NCBI GenBank assembly: GCA_965199975.1
Contig: OZ241340.1
Location: 620,001-684,000 of the forward strand
DNA length: 64,000 nucleotides
Direction: 5' to 3'
Origin: JASLDZ01 sp965199975
GTDB taxonomy: Bacteria; Pseudomonadota; Alphaproteobacteria; Caulobacterales; Caulobacteraceae
Shown: positions 31,550-42,325 of the stretch, one piece after another
How the letters are laid out: each line of letters starts with the position of its first letter
Position numbering within the stretch: position 1 is the first letter of the stretch
Program-made: the position numbers and the translations under genes
The notes under the pieces: model-generated
Seen by the model: only the letters and a program-made list of their open reading frames with translations
Told to the model about the DNA's origin: nothing
Databases searched by the model: none

Positions 31550-32758
31550 GTGACCAAGCGCGTGCTCCTCATCGTCGCCGGCGGGGTGGCCGCCTACAAG
31601 GCGCTCGAGCTCGTGCGCCTGTGCCGCAAGGCCGACGTGGATGTGCGCGCCATCCTCACCCGCGGGGGCCGCGAATTCGTGACGCCGCTGTCGCTGGCGT
31701 CGCTCACCGGCGACGTCGTCTACGAGGAGCTGTGGTCGCTCACCGATGAGGCGCGAATGGGCCACATCGAGCTCTCGCGCTCAGCCGACCTGATCGTTGT
31801 GGCGCCCGCCACCGCCGACCTCATGGGCAAGGCGGCGAACGGGCTGGCCGACGATCTCGCCTCCACCACCCTCCTCGCCACCGACGCGCCGGTGCTGATG
31901 GCGCCGGCCATGAACGTGCGCATGTGGCTGCATCCGGCCGTGGCTCGCAACGTTGCGCGCCTCGCCGCCGATGGCGTGCGCTTCGTAGGACCGGACGAGG
32001 GCGAGATGGCCTGCGGCGAGTTCGGCCCCGGTCGCATGGCCGAGCCCGCCGCCATCTTCGGCGCCGCCATGGCGATGATGCGCGACGTCGCCGCCCGCCC
32101 CCTGGCGGGGCGTCGCGTGCTGGTCACCGCCGGGCCGACCCATGAGCCGATCGACAGCGTGCGCGTGCTGGCCAACCGGTCGAGCGGGCGGCAGGGCTAC
32201 GCCGTCGCCCAGGCGCTGGCCGCACGCGGCGCGGAGGTGACGCTGGTCTCCGGCCCCACGGCGTTGGCCGCGCCTGCGGGCGTGCGCCGGGTCGAGGTGG
32301 AGACGGCCGCGCAGATGCTGGCCGCCTGCGAGTCGGCCCTGCCGGCCGACGCCGCGGTGCTGGCCGCCGCCGTGGCCGACTGGCGCGTCGCCCAGCCCGC
32401 GCCGCGCAAGCTTAAGAAGGCGCCCGGCGTGGGGCCGCCGAGCCTGGAGCTGGTTGAGACGGCCGACATCCTGCAGCGCCTCTCGCAAGCGGGCCCGCGC
32501 CGGCCCTGGCTGGTGGTGGGCTTCGCCGCCGAGACGCACGACGTGCTCGCCAACGCCCGCGCCAAGCTCGCCCGCAAGGGTTGCGATTGGATCGTGGCCA
32601 ACGACGTCTCCGGTGACGTGATGGGCGGCTCGCACAACCAGGTGACGCTGGTCACCGCCGCCGGCGACGAACCCTGGCCGCGCCTCGACAAGGCCGAGGT
32701 GGCGGCGCGCCTGGCCGAGCGCATCTCCGCCGCCTTCGCCGCCCCGGAGCCCGCATGA
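31550..32758 (+). CDS. coaBC: Bifunctional phosphopantothenoylcysteine decarboxylase / phosphopantothenate-cysteine ligase
   Basis: CoaBC carries out two successive steps of coenzyme A synthesis. The N-terminal flavoprotein decarboxylase (CoaC) shows MTKRVLLIVAGGVAAYKALE, the PAMNVRMW motif and a GEMACGEFGPGRMAEP flap with its Cys. The C-terminal CoaB has VLVTAGPTHEPIDSVRVLAN and the NRSSGRQG loop, and KLKKAPGVGPP. The 402-aa length is normal. It starts at GTG 31550 with AGAGG eight bases upstream. Its stop overlaps the dut ATG (ATGA). Confidence 0.96.
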   Translation: MTKRVLLIVAGGVAAYKALELVRLCRKADVDVRAILTRGGREFVTPLSLASLTGDVVYEELWSLTDEARMGHIELSRSADLIVVAPATADLMGKAANGLADDLASTTLLATDAPVLMAPAMNVRMWLHPAVARNVARLAADGVRFVGPDEGEMACGEFGPGRMAEPAAIFGAAMAMMRDVAARPLAGRRVLVTAGPTHEPIDSVRVLANRSSGRQGYAVAQALAARGAEVTLVSGPTALAAPAGVRRVEVETAAQMLAACESALPADAAVLAAAVADWRVAQPAPRKLKKAPGVGPPSLELVETADILQRLSQAGPRRPWLVVGFAAETHDVLANARAKLARKGCDWIVANDVSGDVMGGSHNQVTLVTAAGDEPWPRLDKAEVAARLAERISAAFAAPEPA

Positions 32759-33219
32759 GCCCGCCTCGCGTCGCCGTGCGCCTCAAGCGCCTGCCCCACG
32801 CCGTGGGCCTGCCTCTCCCGGCCTACGCCACCCCCGGCGCTGCGGGGATGGATCTGCGCGCCGCCGTGCCGGAAAGCGCGCCGCTGACGCTCGCCCCCGG
32901 CTTCCGCACGCTCGTGCCAACGGGCTTCGCCATCGCGCTGCCCGACGACCACGAGGCGCAGGTGCGGCCGCGCTCGGGCCTGGCCATCCGCGACGGCGTC
33001 ACCTGCCTCAACACCCCGGGCACCATCGACGCCGACTATCGCGGGGAGGTGCAGGTGATCCTGGTCAACCTCGGCCAGGCGCCGGTGGAGATCCGCCGCG
33101 GCGAGCGCATCGCCCAGATGGTGGTCGCCCCCGTCAGCCGCGCCGTCCTCACCGAGGTCGAGACGCTGGACGACACCGCCCGCGGCGCCGGCGGCTTCGG
33201 CTCCACCGGTCGCGGCTGA
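32755..33219 (+). CDS. dut: Deoxyuridine 5'-triphosphate nucleotidohydrolase
   Basis: Dut hydrolyses dUTP to dUMP, keeping uracil out of DNA and feeding dTMP synthesis. The 154-aa trimeric-type protein has all five motifs, e.g. PGAAGMDLRAAV, RPRSGLAIRDGVTCLNTPGT, IDADYRGEVQVIL, RIAQMVVAPV and the C-terminal RGAGGFGSTG that closes over the active site. It is coupled to coaBC by an ATGA overlap, a common alphaproteobacterial pairing. Confidence 0.97.
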   Translation: MSPPRVAVRLKRLPHAVGLPLPAYATPGAAGMDLRAAVPESAPLTLAPGFRTLVPTGFAIALPDDHEAQVRPRSGLAIRDGVTCLNTPGTIDADYRGEVQVILVNLGQAPVEIRRGERIAQMVVAPVSRAVLTEVETLDDTARGAGGFGSTGRG

Positions 33220-33229
33220 AGCGCACGGG

Positions 33230-34651
33230 TCACAGCTTGAGCGGCGCGGGGACGAAGCCGCCGATCTCCACCTCGCACGCCTCGGCCACCGCCAGGGTGC
33301 GGCTGTCGCCGCCCACCGGGCCGATGATCTGCACGCCCACGGGCAGCCCCGCGGCGAACCCGGCGGGAATGCAGGTGGCCGGCAGGCCGAGCGTGCTGGC
33401 CAGCAGCGACCAGCGGGCGAGGCCGGCGGCGGCGACCCGCGCGTCGTACAGCGGCGCAACGACGGGTGCGGCCGGCGCGACCACCACGTCCCATCGCGCG
33501 AACAGGGCGCTCATGCGGGCGGCGAGACGCGCGCGCACCTCGTCGGCGCGCATCCAGTCGCGATGGCTGGCGCTGACGGCCAGGGTGCGCGCCGCCCACG
33601 ACCCCGGGGCCGCGCCCGCCGCGGCGAGCATGCGCGCCACGGGGCGCAAGGCGCGCCGCCGGCCGTAGGCGGAGGGCGACATGGCGCGGGCCCGCTCCGC
33701 CCCGTCCAGGGTGTCGAAGGCGCGCAGCAGGCGTCCGGGCGGCGCGGGCGGGGGGATCTGCTCGACCGTGGCCCCCTGCGCGGCCAGGGCGAGCGCCCAC
33801 GCCTCGACCGCCGCGCGCACCGGCGCCTCCAGCGTGAAGCCCTCGGCCTCCAGCCACAGGCCCACGCGAAGTCCCGGCAGCACGGCCGGCAGGGTGCGGG
33901 AGGGAATGGCGGCGGGCGCCAGCACCGATAGAAGCAGACGCAGGTCGCGCGCCGACCGGGCGAGGGGGCCCAGCACGACCAGGTCGGGCTCGGCCAGCGT
34001 GCCCGGGCCGGGCCGCGCATGTCCGCGCTGGGAGACGAGGCCCCGCGTGGGGCGATGGGCGAACACGCCGCACAGGCCGGCCGCCAGGCGAAGCGCACCC
34101 CCCGCCTCCGCGCCGATCTCCAGCGCCGTGACGCCGGCCGCCACCGCCGCCGCGGCTCCGCCGCAGGCGCCGCCCGGCGTGCGCGCCCCGTCCCAGGGAT
34201 TGGCGGTGCGGCCGTAGAGCCGGTTGTCGGTGCGCCAGTCGTCGGGATCGGCGCTGGTGTTGGTCTTGCCCCACACCACCGCGCCCGCGGCGCGCACGCG
34301 ACCCACCACGTCGGCGTCGGCGCACTCGCGGCTCGCCAGGCGCGCCGCGCCGCAGGAGGCGGGCAGGCCGTCCACGTCGATGGCGTCCATCACGCTCATG
34401 GGCAGGCCGCCGAGGAGGCCCAGCTCGTCGGCCGGGTCGCCGCCTACGCGCTGGATGGCGGCGCGGCGCTCGTCGATGTGGCGTGCGGCGGCGCGCGCGG
34501 GCGCGAGATCGGCGGCGGCCACGGCGTTGACCGCGTCGGCCACCGCCCGGCCGCGCGTCACGCTGAGCTCCAGGAGCTCGACGGCGCCCAGGCGGCGCGT
34601 CTCCAGGAGCTGGAGCTGGGCGACCGCGTCCAGCCGCAGCGGGTCGCTCAC
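33230..34651 (-). CDS. Amidase-signature family homologue lacking the catalytic triad
   Basis: The overall amidase-signature fold is recognisable over 473 aa, from the GTG at 34651 that overlaps the dapB stop. However the three residues needed for amide hydrolysis are changed. The Lys of GxPxxxKD is Met88 in GLPMSVMDAIDV. The GGSSGGSA motif is GGACGGAA (residues 160-167). The nucleophile Ser of GGSxR is Ala186 in AEAGGALRL. The C-terminal half (VVVAPAAPVVAPLYD, LPVGVQIIGPVGGD) is conserved. It is likely a non-catalytic binding or structural protein, or works by an altered mechanism. Neighbour dapB hints at cell-wall or lysine context, but function is unknown. The ORF has no stops or frameshifts. 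Confidence 0.85.
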   Translation of the reverse strand: MSDPLRLDAVAQLQLLETRRLGAVELLELSVTRGRAVADAVNAVAAADLAPARAAARHIDERRAAIQRVGGDPADELGLLGGLPMSVMDAIDVDGLPASCGAARLASRECADADVVGRVRAAGAVVWGKTNTSADPDDWRTDNRLYGRTANPWDGARTPGGACGGAAAAVAAGVTALEIGAEAGGALRLAAGLCGVFAHRPTRGLVSQRGHARPGPGTLAEPDLVVLGPLARSARDLRLLLSVLAPAAIPSRTLPAVLPGLRVGLWLEAEGFTLEAPVRAAVEAWALALAAQGATVEQIPPPAPPGRLLRAFDTLDGAERARAMSPSAYGRRRALRPVARMLAAAGAAPGSWAARTLAVSASHRDWMRADEVRARLAARMSALFARWDVVVAPAAPVVAPLYDARVAAAGLARWSLLASTLGLPATCIPAGFAAGLPVGVQIIGPVGGDSRTLAVAEACEVEIGGFVPAPLKL

Positions 34652-35394
34652 AGGCCCAGCACGTCGGCCATGGCGTAGAGGCCGGGGGCGCGACCGGGCT
34701 GCGCCAGCCACACCGCCGCCTCCACCGCCCCGCGGGCGAACAGGCTGCGATCGCGGGCGGAATGGGCGAGCGTCAGCACCTCGTCCTCGGCGGCGAACAG
34801 CACGCTGTGCTCGCCCACGATCCCCCCGCCGCGGACCACGGCGAAGCCGATGGCGCCCGGCGCGCGCGGTCCGGTGCGGTCGTGCGCAGCCACCTCGGCC
34901 AGCGCCACGTCGCGCCCGGCCGCGGCGGCCTCGCCGAGCATCAGCGCCGTGCCCGAGGGGGCGTCCGCCTTGCACCGGTGGTGCGCCTCGACGATCTCGA
35001 TGTCGTAGGCCGGTCCGAGCGCGGCCGCGGCTTGGCGCACGAGGCCAAGCAGCAGGTTCACGCCGAGCGAAAAGTTGCCTGACCGCAGCAGCGGGATACG
35101 CATGGCGGCCTCGGCGAGGATGGCCTCCTGCGCCGGTGAGAAGCCCGTGGTCCCCACCACCAGCGCCGGGCCGCCCCGCCGGGCGAGCTCGTTTGCGAGC
35201 GAGGAGCAGGCGGTCGGCGTGCTCACGTCGACGATCACCTGCGCGGCGTCGATAGCGGCCGAACGGGGCGCCGCGTCATCGCTTCCGAACCCGCCTGCCA
35301 GGGCGATGCGCCCATCGAGCTTCGCCGCAGCGACGACGGCGCCGCCCATGCGCCCCGAGGCGCCGGCCACGGCGAGTTGGAGAATGTCCGGCAT
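34648..35394 (-). CDS. dapB: 4-hydroxy-tetrahydrodipicolinate reductase
   Basis: DapB makes tetrahydrodipicolinate using NAD(P)H in lysine/peptidoglycan precursor synthesis. The 248-aa protein has the N-terminal Rossmann VAGASGRMGGAVV, VVGTTGFSPAQ, SGNFSLGVN and the substrate motif EAHHRCKADAPSGTA. Its TGA overlaps the GTG of the downstream amidase-like gene, so both are cotranslated. Nothing unusual is seen in the catalytic residues. Confidence 0.96.
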   Translation of the reverse strand: MPDILQLAVAGASGRMGGAVVAAAKLDGRIALAGGFGSDDAAPRSAAIDAAQVIVDVSTPTACSSLANELARRGGPALVVGTTGFSPAQEAILAEAAMRIPLLRSGNFSLGVNLLLGLVRQAAAALGPAYDIEIVEAHHRCKADAPSGTALMLGEAAAAGRDVALAEVAAHDRTGPRAPGAIGFAVVRGGGIVGEHSVLFAAEDEVLTLAHSARDRSLFARGAVEAAVWLAQPGRAPGLYAMADVLGL

Positions 35395-35466
35395 CGCCGA
35401 CGAACCTAACAGCCGGAATGCTTCAGAAATACCAAACCGGCTTCTTCACCCCGTGGGGCGGCGGCG

Positions 35467-35505
35467 GGCCGAGAACGGCCGCCAAGGGAGGCTGTGTTCT
35501 CGGCC
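35467..35505 (-). terminator. Terminator hairpin after dnaJ
   Basis: GGCCGAGAAC (35467-35476) and GTTCTCGGCC (35496-35505) form a perfect 10-bp stem, with further pairing (GGCC/GCC) inside. It lies directly after the dnaJ stop on the minus strand, ahead of dapB. Confidence 0.65.
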
Positions 35506-36675
35506 TCACACCCGAGCGTCGGTCTCGGCGTGGGTGAGGGCTCCCCAGAACTTGCGGGCCTTGGCGAAGAAGCCGGCGTGCTGGGGGTGGTGGGTGTCGT
35601 CGGCGCCGCCGGCGGACAGTTCCTGGAGCAGCTCCTTCTGGCGCGCGGTAAGGCGCGTAGGCGTCTCCACGTAGAGCTCCACGATCAGGTCGCCGCGCTC
35701 GCGGCCGCGCAGCGAAGGCATGCCTTTGCCGCGCAGGCGCACTTGGCGGCCGGTCTGCGCGCCCTCGGCCACCTTCACGGCTACCTTGCAGTCGCCTTCG
35801 CAGGGGCGCCCGGCGGTGGACAGGCACGGCACCTCGACCTCGCCACCCAGCGCCGCCATCCACATGGGCACCGGCGCAGTGACGTGCAGGTCCAGGCCGT
35901 CGCGCTCGAACAGGTCGTGGGCGGCGACCCCGAGGAAGATGTAGAGGTCGCCCCGCGGGCCGCCACGGGCCCCGGCGTCCCCCTCGCCGCTCAGGCGGAT
36001 GCGCGCGCCGTCGTCCACACCTGCGGGAATGCGAACCTGGAGGGTTCGCTCGCGGCGGACCTGGCCTGCGCCGTGGCAGGTGCGGCACGGATCGGTGATG
36101 AGCTTGCCGGCGCCGCCGCAGCGCGGGCAGGTGCGCTCCACCGCGAAGAAGCCCTGGGCGGCGCGCACACGTCCTGCGCCCGCGCAGGTGTGACAGGTCT
36201 GGGCCTGTGTGCCGGGCTTGGCGCCCGAGCCGTCACAGACTTCGCAGGTCATGGCGGTGGCGGCCTTGATGTCCACCTCGGCGCCGGCGAAGGCCTGTTC
36301 GAGTGTTATGTCGAGGTCGTAGCGCAAATCCTGCCCGCGGCTCGCCGCGTTGGGATTGCGGCCACGGCCACCACCGAACATCTCGCCGAAAACGTCGCCG
36401 AACACCGAGGAAAACACGTCGTTCGGGTCCGGCCCCGCGCCGCGCCCGCCCTGCTGGAAGGCCGCGTGGCCGAAGCGGTCGTAGGCGGCGCGCTTCTGCG
36501 GATCCGACAGAATCGAGTAAGCTTCGTTGCACTCCTTGAAGCGCACTTCGGCGGTATGGTCGCCGGGGTTGCGGTCCGGGTGGTGTTTCATCGCCGACTT
36601 GCGAAAGGCGCTCTTCAGCTCAACCTCGGTGCAGGTCCGCTCGACCTCCAGCACCTCATAGAAATCACGCGCCAT
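35506..36675 (-). CDS. dnaJ: Chaperone protein DnaJ
   Basis: DnaJ is the J-domain co-chaperone of DnaK. The 389-aa protein has the J-domain with the HPD motif (MKHHPDRNPGD), a Gly/Phe-rich segment (DVFGEMFGGGRGRN), and four CxxCxGxG zinc repeats (CEVCDGSG, CHTCAGAG, CPRCGGAG, CRTCHGAG). The C-terminal substrate-binding domains follow. It sits 108 bp downstream of dnaK, separated by a strong terminator hairpin, which would lower dnaJ expression relative to dnaK. Confidence 0.97.
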   Translation of the reverse strand: MARDFYEVLEVERTCTEVELKSAFRKSAMKHHPDRNPGDHTAEVRFKECNEAYSILSDPQKRAAYDRFGHAAFQQGGRGAGPDPNDVFSSVFGDVFGEMFGGGRGRNPNAASRGQDLRYDLDITLEQAFAGAEVDIKAATAMTCEVCDGSGAKPGTQAQTCHTCAGAGRVRAAQGFFAVERTCPRCGGAGKLITDPCRTCHGAGQVRRERTLQVRIPAGVDDGARIRLSGEGDAGARGGPRGDLYIFLGVAAHDLFERDGLDLHVTAPVPMWMAALGGEVEVPCLSTAGRPCEGDCKVAVKVAEGAQTGRQVRLRGKGMPSLRGRERGDLIVELYVETPTRLTARQKELLQELSAGGADDTHHPQHAGFFAKARKFWGALTHAETDARV

Positions 36676-36737
36676 GGGGGCGTCGCACCTTATCCTGCGC
36701 CCGCAAGCTCGGGCGGTTCACTGCATTAGATAGAGAG

Positions 36738-36772
36738 GGGGGCCTCGCATCGCTGCGCGAAGCGAGGCCCCC
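36738..36772 (-). terminator. Terminator/attenuator hairpin between dnaK and dnaJ
   Basis: An 11-bp stem (36738-36748 with 36762-36772, GGGGGCCTCGC type) extends after one mismatch into TCGC/GCGA. Read on the minus strand it follows the dnaK stop by 11 bp and precedes dnaJ, consistent with partial termination. Confidence 0.7.
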
Positions 36773-36783
36773 GGGCATCGGCC

Positions 36784-38694
<1,911 letters not shown>

Positions 38695-38854
38695 GGGTGT
38701 GTTCAGTCCTCTTGGTGCTTGCGGCGGGCGACGCCGGATGGGCCTTCGAATGAAGCGCCCGGAGTGGGGCTCGCCCCCTCAGGAGGTGGGTCCGCAGCGC
38801 GCCCGTATGCGCGCGCCGCATCGACGCGACCTCAACGCCGCATCGACCGATCCG

Positions 38855-38882
38855 ATATGGGGAGGGGCCGGGCCGCCGCAAG
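38855..38882 (-). promoter_or_regulatory. Sigma-32-type promoter of dnaK
   Basis: On the minus strand, CTTGCG (38882-38877) is followed 14 bases later by CCCCATAT (38862-38855), close to the heat-shock consensus CTTGAA-N13-17-CCCCATNT. It predicts a start near 38847 and a leader of about 150 nt before dnaK. Confidence 0.65.
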
Positions 38883-38908
38883 CGCCGCGCGGCGGCCCGG
38901 CGGGGGCC

Positions 38909-41569
38909 TCAGCCGCGGTGGCTGCTCAGCCAGGTGGAGACCTGCGGGACCACGCGCGCCTTGATGCTGTCGGCGGCGCGGATGGCGCTGTTCGCGCGCA
39001 CCACGTCGCCCTGGGCGGTGGCCGGGATGTGCGCCTTGGCGTAGGCGCCGAGCTTGGCGATGGTGGCGTCGCCCGAGCCCTTCTGCGCCAGGCGCGGAAT
39101 GAAACTGTTGCGGCTGTCGGGCTCCAGGACGGCGTTGATGGCGTCGGCGTGGGCGATGGCGAAGTCGAGCGCCATCTGCGGGTGCTCGTCACCCACGTCG
39201 CGCACCATGCTGGGGGCGGTGGTCTTCTCCGGCTCCCCCGTGAGCGAGAGCTGGAGCGCGCGCTGCGCCAGGGCCGGGTCGCGGGCGAAGGCCAGGCGCG
39301 TGAAAGCGTCCTCCTTTTCCAGCGCGGTGGGGGCGTGCAGGGCCAGGGTGTGCAACTGGTCCCATTGCGCCGGGGTGGCGTGGGCGGCGATCATGCCGAG
39401 CACGGCGGTGCGCTCGCCCGGCTCCAGCGCGTCGGGATCACGCAAGTAGGCGGCGAACTTATCGCGCGCCTGGGCCAGCACGGCCGGATCGTCGAAGTCG
39501 CCGAGCGCCGCCAGCACGCTTTCGCGCAGCAGCGCGTCGTTGGAGGGCTCGCCCGCCTTCGCCCGCCAGCCCAGACGCGCGTAGAGCGGCTCCACCACCT
39601 TACGCGCGTGCGCGCGCCACGCCTCGCGGGCCGGGTTCGCCTTGAGCAGCTCGTCGATCCCGCGCAGCCGCCCGACCATGGCTCGCGCCACGATGGGATC
39701 GGCGTCGGCCGTAATGGCGGAGGTGAGCGCGAGCGTGTCGGCGTAAGGCTCGTCGCCCGCGCCGCCCAGCGCGGAGGAATCGTTGAGCACGCCTAGCTGG
39801 TCGTACGGATCCAGCCGTGCATAGCCGGCCTTGACCGGCGCAAAAGCCGCCGGGGCGTAGAGGGTGCGGAAGTATCCGGTCTGGCCGGCGTTGACGATGA
39901 CCAGCCCCGCGCAGTCGAGCCTTGCGGCGGCGCCTTGCGGCGGCAGAACCGTCGTCGCCGCCCCGCCGAGGACCCCCGGCGCACGCAGCGCGACGGGCAC
40001 GCGCCAGCGGCTGCCCGCGCTGGACCCATCCACGCTGAACACGCCCTGAGCGAGGGCGACGGCGCCATCCGCCCTGTCGCCCGCGCAGCGCTCCGCGCCC
40101 ACCCTCACCAGCGGCACGCCGGGCTGCAGAGTGAAGTCGTGGGCGATCTGGGTCACCGGGCGCGGGCCGCCGCCCTCGTCGATGGAGCGCCACAGGTCGT
40201 CGGTGGTGGTGTTGCCGTACTCATGAGCGCGGATGTAGCGGCGCACGCCGTCGCGCCAGGCGTCGGGGCCGACGTACTGCTCGAGCATGCGGATGACCGC
40301 CTGGCCCTTGGAGTAGGTGATGGTGTCGAAGGCCTGCTGGGCCTGCAGCACGTCGTGGATGGGCGTGATCACCGGATGGGTGCCGGTGCGCGCGTCCAGC
40401 GCCATCGCCGCCTGCTTGGAGGAGGCCGCCTGCAGCCACAGCTTCCATTCGGGGTGGAAGTGGTCGGTGGCCTTGTTCTCCATCCACGAGGCGAAGCCCT
40501 CGTTCAGCCACAGGTCGTCCCACCAGTCCATGGTGACGAGGTCGCCGAACCACTGGTGCGCCATCTCGTGCGCCACTACGATATAGACGTTCTGCTTGTC
40601 CGCCTCGGTGGCGAGCTTGGGATCGATCAGCACGTCACGGTCGAAGTAGAAGATTGCGCCCCAGTTCTCCATGGCTCCGAAGAACTGGCTTTGCCCGGAA
40701 CCGGCGATCATGTCGAGCTTGGGCAACGGATACTTTACGCCGAAATACTCGTTATAATACCGAAGGATGTGAGTAGCGGCGTCCAGCGCATAGGTCGCCT
40801 GATCGGTGGCTCCGCGCTTGACGATGACGCCCACGTCGGTGCCGTCCACGTCCTTGTGGATGCGTTCAAAGTCTCCCAGGCCGAAGAACAGCAGGTAGCT
40901 GGACATCTTGGGCGTGGTGACGAAGCGCACGCGCTTGAGACCTCCCGCCACGTCGCTCGCGCTGGCCACGGGCATGTTGGAGACCGCCATCAGAGCCTTC
41001 GGCACGGTGGCGGTGAGGGTGAAGGTCGCCTTCTTGTTGGGCTCGTCCCAGCTGGGCACGAAGCGGCGGGCGTCGGAGTTCTCGAATTGGGTGAACAGCG
41101 CCTTCTTGCGCCCGCCGCCCACCGACGTGGGCGCGTCGTAATCCAGCGCGAACAGGCCCGCGGCGTGCTCGTTGATCTGGCCGGCGTAGGCGATGGTCAG
41201 GGTGTGGCGACCGGCCGAGACCTCGCTCGGGAAGGTCAGGGTGGCGGTCTGCTGCTCGGTGTCGAAGCTCACTTGCGGCGCGGCGGGCATGCCTGAAAGC
41301 GCCACGCGGCTGAAGGTGAGTTCGGCTGCGTTCAGAGTGATCGTGTGGGTGGGCGCCTTCACGTCGACGGTGATCGCCACCTGGCCGGTGAAGGTCATGG
41401 CCGTCATGTCGGGCGTCACCGCCACGTCGTAATTTAAAGGCGCGACGTTGGTCGGCAGCACCACGCGGCCTGCCGCGGAGGGCGCGGCCAGGGTGGCTTG
41501 GCGCGCCATGGCGGGCTGAGCTGCGCCGCAGAGGAGAAGGGTTGCGAGGGCGGCGGCGGCGAGGCGCAT
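38909..41569 (-). CDS. M1 family aminopeptidase (aminopeptidase N-like), secreted
   Basis: This zinc metallopeptidase removes N-terminal residues from peptides. A signal peptide (MRLAAAALATLLLCGAAQPA) suggests periplasmic or exported activity, unlike cytoplasmic PepN. The exopeptidase motif is FGAMENWGAIFYF and the zinc site VAHEMAHQWFGDLVTM with WLNEGFASW. A C-terminal ERAP1-like helical domain follows. I pick the ATG at 41569 over 41611 because it begins the signal peptide directly, giving 886 aa. The dnaK promoter sits just past its stop. Confidence 0.94.
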   Translation of the reverse strand: MRLAAAALATLLLCGAAQPAMARQATLAAPSAAGRVVLPTNVAPLNYDVAVTPDMTAMTFTGQVAITVDVKAPTHTITLNAAELTFSRVALSGMPAAPQVSFDTEQQTATLTFPSEVSAGRHTLTIAYAGQINEHAAGLFALDYDAPTSVGGGRKKALFTQFENSDARRFVPSWDEPNKKATFTLTATVPKALMAVSNMPVASASDVAGGLKRVRFVTTPKMSSYLLFFGLGDFERIHKDVDGTDVGVIVKRGATDQATYALDAATHILRYYNEYFGVKYPLPKLDMIAGSGQSQFFGAMENWGAIFYFDRDVLIDPKLATEADKQNVYIVVAHEMAHQWFGDLVTMDWWDDLWLNEGFASWMENKATDHFHPEWKLWLQAASSKQAAMALDARTGTHPVITPIHDVLQAQQAFDTITYSKGQAVIRMLEQYVGPDAWRDGVRRYIRAHEYGNTTTDDLWRSIDEGGGPRPVTQIAHDFTLQPGVPLVRVGAERCAGDRADGAVALAQGVFSVDGSSAGSRWRVPVALRAPGVLGGAATTVLPPQGAAARLDCAGLVIVNAGQTGYFRTLYAPAAFAPVKAGYARLDPYDQLGVLNDSSALGGAGDEPYADTLALTSAITADADPIVARAMVGRLRGIDELLKANPAREAWRAHARKVVEPLYARLGWRAKAGEPSNDALLRESVLAALGDFDDPAVLAQARDKFAAYLRDPDALEPGERTAVLGMIAAHATPAQWDQLHTLALHAPTALEKEDAFTRLAFARDPALAQRALQLSLTGEPEKTTAPSMVRDVGDEHPQMALDFAIAHADAINAVLEPDSRNSFIPRLAQKGSGDATIAKLGAYAKAHIPATAQGDVVRANSAIRAADSIKARVVPQVSTWLSSHRG

Positions 41570-41655
41570 GGGCGATGGGATCCGGGCTGTGGCGGAGAGG
41601 CGTTGTCGCATGCGCCCTTAAGGCGCCGCGCGTCCGCGCGCATTACATCGCCGTC

Positions 41656-41807
41656 ATGATTTCCGAAGGCTTCCGCTTGATCCCGGGCGCCCTTTAAGCG
41701 GAGGCGCAGGCCACGCTCTTGGCGAACGAGGGAATATCAAGGGGTTGCCGCACCTCGTGCCCGGCGGCGACCGCGTAAACCTGCTGCTGCGCCTCGCGGC
41801 CGGCTAA
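41656..41807 (+). pseudogene. Probable deleted remnant of an AlkB-like 2OG-Fe(II) dioxygenase gene
   Basis: The ATG at 41656 gives MISEGFRLIPGAL then a TAA (41695). Read-through continues AEAQATLLANE, together resembling the N-terminus of AlkB-like demethylases (GF-x-x-PGALD-x-x-AQ). In another frame, to a TAA at 41805-41807, the sequence is GLPHLVPGGDRVNLLLRLAA, resembling the AlkB C-terminus (HPL...GRxNLTxR). The roughly 150-residue core with the iron ligands is missing. Assignment rests on two short matches. The remainder of the 404-bp gap (41570-41655 and 41808-41973) shows no gene. Confidence 0.4.
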
Positions 41808-41973
41808 GCGGCGGTCTCATCCCCACGCCGCGTCCAAGGCTATGCCCGCCGCCGTCTACGAAACTTCCAGCGGCGGGGTCCAGCGCTCGAACCGGGAGGG
41901 GAGCTTTAGTACGAGGATCGCGCCTCTAAGCGGACAGGCTGGCCGGACGCTCTTCGGGGACGCGCGCAGGCGC

Positions 41974-42192
41974 CTAGCGGATCTGGACGTTGTCCTTGTC
42001 GGGGGCGGTCTCGCCATCGGTGGTGGGGTCCTCACGACCGAGGCGGCGCCCGCCGGGGTCTGCGCCCTCGTCCTCTTCGTGGTAGCTTTCGCGCATCTGC
42101 TCGGCGTGGCGGTAGCTGTCCTGGGGCTTCACGCCAGCCTGCGTCGCCTGCTCGATGGTGGTGTCGGGCTTGGAGCCCGGGGGTTCGGCCAT
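41974..42192 (-). CDS. Small hydrophilic protein of unknown function
   Basis: This is a 72-aa, highly charged, probably disordered protein: MAEPPGSKPDTTIEQATQAG, QMRESYHEEDEGADPGGRR and a C-terminal DGETAPDKDNVQIR. The ATG at 42192 has AGGAG at correct spacing, which decides the start over the longer upstream frame. Composition resembles stress-related hydrophilins, but no family is recognised. It is divergent from the dienelactone hydrolase gene. Confidence 0.6.
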   Translation of the reverse strand: MAEPPGSKPDTTIEQATQAGVKPQDSYRHAEQMRESYHEEDEGADPGGRRLGREDPTTDGETAPDKDNVQIR

Positions 42193-42325
42193 GAGGGTCG
42201 CTCCTGTGCGTGACGCCAGGCCTGCCCAGCGTGCGAAACGGCGCGCCGTTCCCCGGCTGGACATGGGGGAGGCTGCGGCTCACATCTCCGCGGCTGGCCC
42301 GAGAAGAGGCCGCGGAGGAGCCCCC

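Noticed and set aside
41842..42213. 123-codon plus-strand open frame
   Set aside because: Its 3' half is antisense to the small hydrophilic gene, which has a strong ribosome-binding site; no family character is visible.
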